A DNA stretch of 64,000 nt from JACCTH01 sp050741915 (GTDB taxonomy: Bacteria > Actinomycetota > Acidimicrobiia > Spongiisociales > ZC4RG35). Location of the stretch: positions 1-64,000 of the forward strand of contig JBOGEX010000106.1 in assembly GCA_050741915.1 (NCBI GenBank), read 5' to 3'. A program made the translations under genes and the position numbers. Below the pieces are notes generated by a model. It was not told the origin of the DNA. It searched no databases and was given only the letters and a program-made list of their open reading frames with translations. Every line of letters starts with the position of its first letter. Position 1 is the stretch's first letter. Shown here one piece after another: positions 26,813-34,803 of the stretch.

Positions 26813-28327
26813 GTGAGCACTCTGCTGACCGAGTTGATCGATACGTCCCGAGATGTGGGGGCGACGAGTTCTCGCAATGCCAAGACCGCGCGGTTGGCAT
26901 CGTTCCTCAGCAGCTTGGATCCGGCGGTGCTTCCCACCGCCATCGGACTCTTGCGTGGTGAGCCCCGCCAGGGTCGAATCGGCGTGGGTTATGCCTCAGC
27001 CTTCGGAACGGCGGTCGACCCGGCTCCGACTCCGGGTCTCACGATTGCGGAAGTCGATGGCTACTTCGACCAACTCCAGGAAACTGTGGGCCCCGGTTCC
27101 CAATCCCAACGGGCCCGACTGCTTCGTGACCTCTTCGGCCGCGCAACGGCTGACGAACAGGACTTCCTCCGTCGCTCTCTGACCGGCGAGGTCCGCCAGG
27201 GCGCTTTGACAGGCTTACTCACTGAGGCCGTCGCCAAAGCGTTCGCAATTCCCGGGGCGGTGGTGCGCCGGGCCTCGATGTTGCGGGCCGACCTGGGCGA
27301 AGTCACTCGGGTCGCCGCCTCCGAGGGCAAGGCAGGGCTCCTCACGATTGGACTCCGAGTTCTTTCTCCTATCCAACCGATGCTGGCATCGCCGGCAGCG
27401 AGCATCGCCGAGTCGATCGAGGGTCCAACTTCGGTCGAATGGAAACTGGACGGAGCGCGGATTCAGGTTCATCGCCTGGATGATGAGGTGGTGGTGTACA
27501 CGCGCAATCTCAACGACATCACCCATCGCATGCCTGAGGTGGTGTCGGCTGTGATGGAGCTACCGGTGCGAGCTGTCGTCCTCGACGGAGAGGCCATGGC
27601 CCTGCGGGAGGATGGCACCCCCCAGCCCTTTCAGGAGACGATGAGCCGATTCGGGACCGAGGAGCGTGCCTTCGCCGAGGTTCCGGTGGTGCCGTTCTTC
27701 TTCGACGTCCTGCATCTCGACGGCGTCGATCTCATCGATCTTCCCTTGGTTGAGAGGCTCGTTTCCCTCGAGCGGGTCGTCCCGGAGAAGCGACGTTTGC
27801 CGCGCATCACTACCGATCAGGCTTCTTTGGCCGAGTCCTTTGCCGAAGGGGCGCTTGCGGCCGGACAGGAAGGGGTCATGGTCAAGGACCTCAATTCGTT
27901 GTACGAGGCTGGGAGGCGAGGAAAGTCCTGGCGCAAGGTGAAGCCGGTCCATACCTATGACCTAGTGGTGCTGGGGGCTGAGTGGGGTCATGGTCGCCGT
28001 TCCGGGTATTTGTCGAACATTCACCTTGGTGCCCGCGATGCCTCGACCGGCGAGTTCGTGATGGTGGGGAAGACCTTCAAAGGCATGACCGACGAGTTAC
28101 TCGCCTGGCAGACCGAGTACTTTCCCACTCTGGAGACTCGTCGCGACCAGTGGGTGGTCTATCTCCGTCCGGAACAGGTCGTCGAAGTCTCGATCGATGG
28201 AGTCCAGGCTTCAACTCGCTACCCCGGGGGAGTCGCCCTGCGCTTCGCCCGCGTCAAGCGTTACCGATCGGACAAGCGCTCGGAGGATGCTGACACCATC
28301 CAGACGCTTCAGGCTCTCCTGGCCTAA
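26813..28327 (+). CDS. ATP-dependent DNA ligase (LigB type)
   Basis: This 504-residue protein has the three-part layout of actinobacterial and archaeal ATP ligases. An N-terminal DNA-binding helical domain spans about 1-190. The adenylation domain has the nucleotidyl Lys211 in 'EWKLDGARIQVH', then 'LDGEAMAL', 'FFFDVLHLDG' and 'EGVMVKDLNS'. A C-terminal OB fold carries 'GRRSGYLSNIHLGARD'. It seals nicks in addition to the essential NAD-dependent ligase. The GTG at 26813 gives the family's usual length. Confidence 0.92.
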   Translation: MSTLLTELIDTSRDVGATSSRNAKTARLASFLSSLDPAVLPTAIGLLRGEPRQGRIGVGYASAFGTAVDPAPTPGLTIAEVDGYFDQLQETVGPGSQSQRARLLRDLFGRATADEQDFLRRSLTGEVRQGALTGLLTEAVAKAFAIPGAVVRRASMLRADLGEVTRVAASEGKAGLLTIGLRVLSPIQPMLASPAASIAESIEGPTSVEWKLDGARIQVHRLDDEVVVYTRNLNDITHRMPEVVSAVMELPVRAVVLDGEAMALREDGTPQPFQETMSRFGTEERAFAEVPVVPFFFDVLHLDGVDLIDLPLVERLVSLERVVPEKRRLPRITTDQASLAESFAEGALAAGQEGVMVKDLNSLYEAGRRGKSWRKVKPVHTYDLVVLGAEWGHGRRSGYLSNIHLGARDASTGEFVMVGKTFKGMTDELLAWQTEYFPTLETRRDQWVVYLRPEQVVEVSIDGVQASTRYPGGVALRFARVKRYRSDKRSEDADTIQTLQALLA

Positions 28328-28451
28328 CCCCCGTTTCTCCCCCCCAGGGGGGAGTACCGCCGCAGGCGAGGAGGGAGGACTCGCTGGGGGGAGAAGCCCC
28401 CCTCGGCCCTTCGGGCCACTCCCCTCAACGCTGGCTTCGCTCGGGCGGGGA
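28328..28451. repeat. G-run palindrome element, full copy
   Basis: The core AGCCCCCCTCGGCCCTTCGG with GCCACTCCCCTC is self-complementary through GGCCCTTCGGGCC. It is flanked by CTCCCCCCCAGGGGGGAG and a 'GGCTTCGCTCGGGCGGGG' tail. It occupies the gap between the ligase and the DUF2461 gene. It matches the elements at 42039 and 54153 in opposite orientation. Confidence 0.75.
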
Positions 28452-28500
28452 AAAAACACGACCCTCTCGACACCGATTTCGGTGAGTTGTATAAGAAGGC

Positions 28501-29184
28501 ATGGCCACCTACTTCACCACCGGCACCTTCAAATTCATCCGCGAGCTGACCGCCAACAACGAGCGGGAATGGTTTCAAGCCAACAAGGACCGCTACGTCG
28601 AGCTGGTCCAGGAGCCCGCCTTGGCTTTTATCTCCGACTTCGCTCCCCACCTACAGAAGATCTCGCGGCACTTCGAAGCGGATGCCCGGATCCAGAGTGG
28701 GTCGCTTCTCCGCATCTACCGCGACATTCGGTTCTCGAAGGACAAGACCCCTTACAAGACCAACGTCGGGATGAGGTTCTATCACGAGGCGGGATCTGAC
28801 ATTCATGCCCCGGGCTTTTATCTCCACCTCGAGCCGGCCAACTCGTATGCCGGAATCGGCCTCTGGCGTCCCGAAGCTCCCCTGGCGCGCCAGATTCGTC
28901 AGGCGATTGTCGACGACCCGGCCGGCTGGAAGAAGGCCGCCCACGGCAAAGCGTTTATGGGACGCTATACCCCGGATGGAGAATCGCTCGCCAAGCCGCC
29001 TCAGGGTTTCGATCCCGAGCATCCGCTGGTCGATGACCTGAAACGGAAGGACTTCATCGCGGGAGCACGGCTCGCGGACAAGACGGTCACTTCGGATAGT
29101 TTTCTCAAGGATTACGTGGCGTTAACGAAGGCCTCAGTTCCCTACATGAGATTTCTGACCGAGGCAGTAAATCTCGCCTTCTGA
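28501..29184 (+). CDS. DUF2461 family protein
   Basis: This 227-residue protein matches the TIGR02453/DUF2461 family. Landmarks are 'FIRELTANNEREWFQANKDR' near the start, 'RIYRDIRFSKDKTPYKTNVG' in the middle, and 'PGFYLHLEPANSYAGIGLW'. The family's function is unknown. The gene stands alone between a G-run palindrome element and convergent minus-strand sequence. Confidence 0.85.
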   Translation: MATYFTTGTFKFIRELTANNEREWFQANKDRYVELVQEPALAFISDFAPHLQKISRHFEADARIQSGSLLRIYRDIRFSKDKTPYKTNVGMRFYHEAGSDIHAPGFYLHLEPANSYAGIGLWRPEAPLARQIRQAIVDDPAGWKKAAHGKAFMGRYTPDGESLAKPPQGFDPEHPLVDDLKRKDFIAGARLADKTVTSDSFLKDYVALTKASVPYMRFLTEAVNLAF

Positions 29185-29193
29185 CTTCGGGGG

Positions 29194-29424
29194 CTACTGA
29201 GCGGTAAGCAACGGGATCAGTCCGAAGTCGTTGGCGGAAAGTCCCTCTGTGGACGGAGCAGAGGCGTAATCAGAAAGCAACTGCTCCTGCTCACCCTCGG
29301 TAGCGACGGCGACATCGATGATCCGGGTGTGGTTGGCATCGGCGGAGGCGCCGCCGAGATTGAACGTCCGACGCAGACGGAGCAGGGCTGTTTCCCTGCC
29401 TTCGCCTATAGTCGTCTTCCGACC
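29194..29424 (-). other. Open reading frame without a start, after the sugar-binding gene
   Basis: On the minus strand, 76 codons are open between a TAG at 29425-29427 and a TAG at 29194-29196. They read 'TALLRLRRTFNLGG', then 'ADANHTRIIDVAVATEGEQE' and 'GLSANDFGLIPLLTAQ'. The composition looks protein-like, but no ATG, GTG or TTG opens it convincingly. It lies in the same frame as the sugar-binding protein just upstream. It may be a gene remnant. I do not recognise the family. Confidence 0.3.
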
Positions 29425-29433
29425 CTAACGAAG

Positions 29434-30720
29434 CTAGTTGCCGATTGCCTCGCGAACTGCAGTGGCAGCTGCACTCATCGCCTCGGCGGCCGCGAGTTCG
29501 CCGTTGCGAAGCAGCTGGAGCTGCTCACCAAGCGGGGTCCACACCTTTCGCATCTCGGGAACGTTGGGCATGGGATTGCCGTCAGCAGCGGAAGCGGCAA
29601 ACGTCGCCGCCACCGGATTGTCGACCAACCCCTCGAGGACCGAGGTGTAGGCGGGGTTGCGGGGATCGGCGTCATACAGCGCCTGCTGGGTCTCGGCGGT
29701 GGCGATGTAATCGAGCAGGAACGACTGAGCTACGACCTTGTTCTCCGAGAACGCCGAGAGGAAAAAGCCCTGAGCCCAGACGAAAGGCGCCGGGGCGTTT
29801 CCGCCAATGGTCGGGATCCTGGCGACGGCCCAGTTGACGGCTGTCTGTCCTTCGAGGTTTCTTACTTCCCAGGGTCCCGTCATCCAAAAGGGCTGCAACC
29901 CATCAAGGAAGAGAGCCTTGGCGGTGTCGTAGTTCGTCGAACCAATAACGCTGGCAGCGATCTGCTCTTCGAGGAAGGTGATTCCGGCGATGGCACCTTC
30001 GCTGTCAAGTCCGACGTCGGTGGTGTCATAACCCGAGGCAGGGTCGTATCCGAAGATGTAGCCGCCAAGTGCCGAGACGAACGGGTAGTTGTGATAGGCA
30101 TCGGGGGCATCACCGCCACCGGGCACCCCGACGCAGTTCTGGACTCCTCCGAGAGCTGCACAGATCCCACTCAGTTCCTCAAAAGTGGCAGGGGCCTCGA
30201 GGACAAGGTCGGTGTTGTAGTAGAACGCGATGGCTTCGGTGGCATAGGGCACTGCGTAGAGCGAACCTTGGTAACTGAAGGCGTCGATCGCGACCTGTTC
30301 GAACTCACCGGACTTGGCACCAAGGTCGATCGGCTCGGCAACGCCAGTGGCGGCCAGTTCGCCCACCCAGTCGTGGGTGCCGATGAAGAGATCTGCGCCA
30401 TCACCAGCCGGACCGGCCGTGACCATCTGATCGCCAATGTCACCAAACTCCTTCGATTCGACACTCACCGTGACCCCGGTCGCTGCGGTAAATGCCGCCG
30501 CCACCCCTTCGGTAACAGGGGTGGAAGCCTCATCGGCCCAAACCACCAGGTTGACCTCTGCGGTGGCAGCGGTGGCGGTGGCATCAGCCGTCGTGAGGGG
30601 AGCCGCCGTGGTCTCCGCCCCGGTGTCTGCGGTAACCGTGGTATCTGCGGCACCGCCGCCACCACAGGCAGCGAGCAACAGGACCAATACCGCCAGCAGC
30701 GCCAATGAACGTTGCCTCAC
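29434..30720 (-). CDS. Maltose/oligosaccharide ABC transporter substrate-binding lipoprotein
   Basis: This 428-residue lipoprotein ('VLVLLLAACGG', then an Ala/Thr-rich linker) is a cluster I extracellular solute-binding protein. 'VNLVVWADEASTPVTEGV', 'GADLFIGTHDWVGELAATGV', 'PYATEAIAFYYNTDLV' and 'LFLDGLQPFWMTGPWEV' match MalE-like maltodextrin binders. No permease or ATPase gene is adjacent, so it is an orphan or shares a transporter elsewhere. It diverges from a broken LacI-type regulator, which is the usual local regulator of such genes. Confidence 0.9.
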   Translation of the reverse strand: MRQRSLALLAVLVLLLAACGGGGAADTTVTADTGAETTAAPLTTADATATAATAEVNLVVWADEASTPVTEGVAAAFTAATGVTVSVESKEFGDIGDQMVTAGPAGDGADLFIGTHDWVGELAATGVAEPIDLGAKSGEFEQVAIDAFSYQGSLYAVPYATEAIAFYYNTDLVLEAPATFEELSGICAALGGVQNCVGVPGGGDAPDAYHNYPFVSALGGYIFGYDPASGYDTTDVGLDSEGAIAGITFLEEQIAASVIGSTNYDTAKALFLDGLQPFWMTGPWEVRNLEGQTAVNWAVARIPTIGGNAPAPFVWAQGFFLSAFSENKVVAQSFLLDYIATAETQQALYDADPRNPAYTSVLEGLVDNPVAATFAASAADGNPMPNVPEMRKVWTPLGEQLQLLRNGELAAAEAMSAAATAVREAIGN

Positions 30721-30779
30721 GGTCGAGTTCCTCCTGAGTCGATGAGCGGGGTCGGAAACCCGATTCCGGGCGTATCTAA

Positions 30780-31644
30780 ACAGTCACCGAGGCGGCTGCC
30801 GAGCTCGATTACCAGGAACTTCCAACTCGCAATGGCTCGATGGTCCGCTCCGCCACCTCGAAGACCGTCAACGAGCAGGACTATCTCGACCATTTTCTGG
30901 ATACCGCCGCCGCCGGGGTGGTGGTGGTCAATGAGCTCTACTCGCAGATCGCTTTGGACTTCACGCCCTACGAGGTGCTGCGCGACAAGGGCCTCCCAGT
31001 GGTGCTGCTCAACGGGCTTGGACCCCAATGTCCGTTGCCTGCCGTCAGCGTCGACCTCAGCGCAGCTGGAGCGATCGCGGTTGCCCACCTCTGATCTCGG
31101 CCACAAACGCATCGGCTGCCTGGTTGGCCCTCGTCGCTATTGGAGCGCGGAGCTGATGATCGAGGGATGGGAACAGGGGCTCAGCGAGAGAGGAATCGGG
31201 GCCGAGCCGGCAATGATCTCTGAGAGCATCTTCAGCATCGAGGGAGGAAGAGCAGGAGTGCGAAGTTGCTCGAAGCGGGAGCGAGGGCGATCGTCGCCGG
31301 TGGCGACAATGATGGCTCTTGGGGCCATCGCTGGCATTCGCTCGTGGGGGAAGTCCGTTCCGATGGACGTGTCAGTGGTGGGCTTCGACGGAACGCCGAT
31401 CACCGCTCACACCAACCCACCTTTGACGACCATCCGCCAGCCGCTCGGTCGCATGGCGGGGACGGTCTCCGAGCTGTTGATCGATCAGGTTCGCGGCCGC
31501 CTCGGCGGCGGCATCCATCTCTTCACGCCGGAGCTAGTGGTGGGCAAGACCAACCCCCCTTCGCTAAAGCCACGCCGCCAAGCTTCTCCACCTCCTCGGC
31601 GCGCCCAAATTTGGAGTTGCGCGCAGGCCAGGAGCGCGGATTAG
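30780..31644 (+). pseudogene. Frameshifted LacI-family transcriptional regulator
   Basis: Regulator fragments lie in different frames. 'EAAAELDYQELPTRNG' through 'NGLGPQCPLPAVSVDL' is at 30789-31093. 'DLGHKRIGCLVGPRRYWSAE' follows from about 31095. 'KLLEAGARAIVAGGDN' is at about 31265-31312 in another frame. 'MALGAIAGIRSWG' and 'DVSVVGFDGTPITAHTNPPL' complete the effector domain. The helix-turn-helix N-terminus is missing apart from a vestige near 30750. It must have regulated sugar uptake, given the divergent maltose-type binding protein. Confidence 0.8.
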
Positions 31645-32207
31645 TTGGAGCTCTCGAGCCAGCCGCTGACCCGTTCGAGTAAGTACTCCGACACTGCCTT
31701 TGCTCGATCGAGCTCTTCGCACAGTTGCTCACGCGCCATCAGCACATCGACCAAGGAAACTTGACACTTTCCAACCACCTGGAGGGTCCGCGCCGAGGGG
31801 TCGGTCACCGAAGCGATGGATTCGTTGGAAGAGACAGTTATCGGCAGATCGACCCCGCCCAGACCGGCCAGGTCCGTCGAGACGACCAGAAGATCGGGTG
31901 GCGACAAGAGGCTGGGAAGCTGCCAGTTGAAGTAGAGGTCGAGTCGATAGAGGTCTTCGGGCTCTTCCCACTCGTCGTCCATCTCGTCGAGCCGGTCCTG
32001 AAGCGATAGCACCACCCGCGGATCGACATCGAGGCTCAGGTGGAGATCGAGGGGACCGCCGCAGGCATCCTCGGGGTGAACGTCCACTTCCCAGGACTGC
32101 CGCAGTGAATAGGTCTCCATGAAGTGGCGCTCGTCGTGGACATGGAAACCATGCTCGATGGCGTGGTCTTTGAGGTCGGCGACGAAGCCAGCGATGTCGA
32201 TAGCCAT
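31641..32207 (-). CDS. Hypothetical protein, acidic, 188 residues
   Basis: I do not recognise this family. The protein is soluble and acidic, with no signal peptide or membrane segment. 'HGFHVHDERHFMETYSLRQS' lies near the N-terminus, 'LSLDVDPRVVLSLQDRLDEM' in the middle, and a helical C-terminus contains 'SLVDVLMAREQLCEELDRAK'. The ATG at 32207 is the first start, 11 nt after the stop of the upstream YihY gene, so the two are probably cotranscribed. Its 3' end overlaps the LacI remnant by 4 nt. Confidence 0.7.
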   Translation of the reverse strand: MAIDIAGFVADLKDHAIEHGFHVHDERHFMETYSLRQSWEVDVHPEDACGGPLDLHLSLDVDPRVVLSLQDRLDEMDDEWEEPEDLYRLDLYFNWQLPSLLSPPDLLVVSTDLAGLGGVDLPITVSSNESIASVTDPSARTLQVVGKCQVSLVDVLMAREQLCEELDRAKAVSEYLLERVSGWLESSN

Positions 32208-32218
32208 TGCCGGGCAGC

Positions 32219-33031
32219 CTAGAGATTGACGGGGACAGAAGCGCGGGCCGACAGCGGATGCGCGTCAGCCAGCTTCCGGGTCAGCACAGCTCCCAGCAAA
32301 TACACGGCCGACATGAAGTAGACGACCAGCAAGATCGCTATCACCGATCCAGCAATGCCGGTCGCGCTCCCACTCCCCCTCCCAACGAACAGCCCTACCA
32401 GCGCCCCGGCAATGACCATTGCCACCTCGGTGACCGCCGCCCCTGCAGCCGCCACCCGCCACGGCGGGCGATAGGGAGTGAAGAACCGAAAGCTGAGGAC
32501 GATGGCCACAAAGAAGATGAGGACGGTTGTGATGAAGGCGACCGTCCCCGTCGCCCATTCCGCCGGTAGCCAGGCGGCGAGAGTGGCCGAGCCCACTACC
32601 AGGGCGAGACCGATCGCACACGCCAGGACAGCGGCCAAGGTCAGCAATCGTTGTCGGATCGCCTTGCCGATGCCTTGGAGCTTCTTTGGTTCAACATCGT
32701 TGATCGTATTGAGCGCACCTTGCACCTCGGTGAAGAGCCCGCTCCCAGCCCAGATCAGCAACCCAAACCCGATCACCCCGGCAGTAGTCGCTTCCGAGGC
32801 CTCAGCCAAGAGCCGCTCGAGATCGGTGGCCAGCTCGTTACCGAGGAGCTGCTCGAGCTGGCTGGTCAGTTGGCCCTGCGCGGCGGATTCGCCGAAAATC
32901 GCGCCGGCGACCGAGATGGCCACCAGCATCAGCGGGGCCAAAGCAAAAACGGCCCGGTATCCGATGGCTGCTGCCATCGTCGTACCTCGCTCCTCCGAAA
33001 AGCGTTGCCACGTCGACTTGAGGATCTCCAA
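32219..33031 (-). CDS. YihY/BrkB family inner-membrane protein
   Basis: This 270-residue protein has six hydrophobic segments and the family opening 'WQRFSEERGTTMAAAIGYRA' followed by 'FALAPLMLVAISVAGAIFG'. It also has 'GSGLFTEVQGALNTINDVEP'. The family was once called ribonuclease BN but is now considered a membrane protein of unknown role. It heads a two-gene minus-strand unit with the hypothetical protein and diverges from the LigC gene. Confidence 0.85.
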   Translation of the reverse strand: MEILKSTWQRFSEERGTTMAAAIGYRAVFALAPLMLVAISVAGAIFGESAAQGQLTSQLEQLLGNELATDLERLLAEASEATTAGVIGFGLLIWAGSGLFTEVQGALNTINDVEPKKLQGIGKAIRQRLLTLAAVLACAIGLALVVGSATLAAWLPAEWATGTVAFITTVLIFFVAIVLSFRFFTPYRPPWRVAAAGAAVTEVAMVIAGALVGLFVGRGSGSATGIAGSVIAILLVVYFMSAVYLLGAVLTRKLADAHPLSARASVPVNL

Positions 33032-33073
33032 TGTCCTCCTTTTCTATACCTTCTATACCGTTACCGTCTCCGT

Positions 33074-34096
33074 ATGGCGTGGCCCTTCAAACCCCCGATT
33101 GAAACGATGGAAGCAAAGGTTATGGAGGCATGGCCGGAAGGGGCGTTCGCCTTCGAACCGAAGTGGGATGGCTTCCGAGCCGTTTCCTGGAACGGCGACG
33201 AGATACGGCTCGACTCGCGGAGTCAGAAGACGTTGCTGCGGTACTTCCCTGAATTGCGAGAACCGATCAGCCGACTGCCGGCGGGAACCGTGGTCGACGG
33301 AGAGGTCGTGGTCGTCACTGACGACGTAACCGACTTCGATGCCTTACAGCAGAGGATTCATCCGGCTGAGTCGCGCATCAAGCGCCTGGCGGCCGAGACC
33401 CCATCCGAACTGGTTGCCTTCGATCTGCTGGCCCTCGCCGGGGAGGACTTGCGGCTACGACCCTTTGCCGAGCGGAGGGAGCTGCTGACCGCCCTGATCC
33501 CCAGCCTCGAGCATCCCTGGAACCTAACTCCGTCCACGGTCGACCCCGATGTTGGGAAGCGATGGTTCGACGAGTTCGAACCGGCCGGATGCGACGGAAT
33601 TATCGCCAAACAACTCGGCTCGGGATATGTCCACGGAAAGCGCGCCATGATCAAGATCAAACATCGACGCACGGCCGATTGCGTTGTCGGCGGTTATCGC
33701 GAGCACAAGGATGGCGGGAAGATCGGCTCGCTCCTCCTCGGTCTCTACAACGACGAGGGCGTGCTCCACTTCATTGGTCACTGCTCGGGCTTTCCCAATG
33801 GCCAGCGGGAGGCGATCTTCCGTCGATTCCAGGAGCTGAGAACGGACGGCTCGTTCGGAGAAGCGGCCCGAGTGCCGGGAGGGATCAGCCGGTGGACCGG
33901 CGACAAGGATCTGTCCTGGACGCCCATCGAGGGCGGAGTCGTGGCCGAGATCAGCTATGACCAGCTCGAAGAAGGCCGCTTTCGGCACGCCACCCGCTTC
34001 CACCGGTGGCGGCCGGAGAAAGACCCCCGCAGCTGCAAGATGGACCAGCTCGAACGCCCGAGTGGCCTGGGCTTTTCCGAGGTGGTCGTCGGCTAG
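33074..34096 (+). CDS. ATP-dependent DNA ligase (LigC type)
   Basis: This 340-residue compact ligase has the adenylation domain with nucleotidyl Lys30 in 'FEPKWDGFRA', 'RSQKTLLRYFPE', 'VDGEVVV', 'VAFDLLALAG' and 'DGIIAKQLGSGYVHGKR'. The OB-fold domain follows, from 'CVVGGYREHKDGGKIGSLLL'. The length and order match mycobacterial LigC, which acts with polymerase domains in gap and break repair. ATG at 33074 gives the family length. Its stop overlaps the convergent M50 peptidase gene by 4 nt. Confidence 0.9.
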   Translation: MAWPFKPPIETMEAKVMEAWPEGAFAFEPKWDGFRAVSWNGDEIRLDSRSQKTLLRYFPELREPISRLPAGTVVDGEVVVVTDDVTDFDALQQRIHPAESRIKRLAAETPSELVAFDLLALAGEDLRLRPFAERRELLTALIPSLEHPWNLTPSTVDPDVGKRWFDEFEPAGCDGIIAKQLGSGYVHGKRAMIKIKHRRTADCVVGGYREHKDGGKIGSLLLGLYNDEGVLHFIGHCSGFPNGQREAIFRRFQELRTDGSFGEAARVPGGISRWTGDKDLSWTPIEGGVVAEISYDQLEEGRFRHATRFHRWRPEKDPRSCKMDQLERPSGLGFSEVVVG

Positions 34097-34776
34097 GAGG
34101 GACGGCTTATCGTCTGCAAAGCGAAGAGCACGAGGATGATCGCTCCGAAACGAAGTCCGGCCTGAAAGAGAAAGTAGGCCGCTACCAACGCCACCAACAG
34201 GCCGATGACGGCCGCCACCCGCCGGCCCCGGCCCGGAAGCCAGCGCTCCAAGAGCTCGGCCATGATGTGCCAGCCATCGAGCCCGCCAATCGGGAGCCAG
34301 TTGATCAAACCCCAGGCGATGGTGACCCAGATGAAGGCGCCCAGGAAGAAGATCAACCAAAGATCGGCCCGGGCGGCGTCGCCGAGGAAGACTCGGAACG
34401 GGGTCTCGATGATGCTGGCCGCGGCAGAGCCAAAGGCGCCCAAACGGACCAGGCCAAACAGCACACCCGCCACCAGGAATCCGAGTCCTGCGCCGGCGGC
34501 AGCAATAGCGATGCGCCGGCTCCATGAGATCTGCCGGTTGGGATCGGACCAGCTCGTCGCTCCCCCGAGCCCGTGCAGGGTGATCTGATTGACCATGCCC
34601 CCGAACCCGCGCACCGATAAGGCGTGGCCGAGCTCGTGAGTCAGGACCGAAGCGAAGGCCGCCGCCACCCAGGCGGTGATGCCTTGCCACCCGAGATTCG
34701 TTCCAACGAGGAAGAGGCCGAGGATTAGGAACGTTGGGCTGATGACGACCGGAAACCTGAAAAGCTGAAATCTCAC
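34093..34776 (-). CDS. Site-2 protease (M50) family membrane metallopeptidase
   Basis: This protein of about 227 residues has five or six membrane segments. It carries the zinc motif 'LTHELGHAL' and the third ligand in 'INWLPIGGLDGWHI', the standard M50 pair. Such proteases cleave membrane-bound substrates, often anti-sigma factors, but many short forms have unknown targets. GTG at 34776 ('MRFQLFRFPVVISPT') is preferred because the longer frame runs into the divergent polymerase gene. It sits between the two DNA-repair genes on the opposite strand. Confidence 0.85.
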   Translation of the reverse strand: MRFQLFRFPVVISPTFLILGLFLVGTNLGWQGITAWVAAAFASVLTHELGHALSVRGFGGMVNQITLHGLGGATSWSDPNRQISWSRRIAIAAAGAGLGFLVAGVLFGLVRLGAFGSAAASIIETPFRVFLGDAARADLWLIFFLGAFIWVTIAWGLINWLPIGGLDGWHIMAELLERWLPGRGRRVAAVIGLLVALVAAYFLFQAGLRFGAIILVLFALQTISRPS

Positions 34777-34803
34777 CGGCCCGCCCCACCGATCGACTCT
34801 GTC

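Noticed and set aside
29329..30708. A 459-codon plus-strand open frame opposite the sugar-binding gene
   Set aside because: It is antisense to a clearly recognised MalE-like lipoprotein and resembles no family. High GC leaves long antisense frames.
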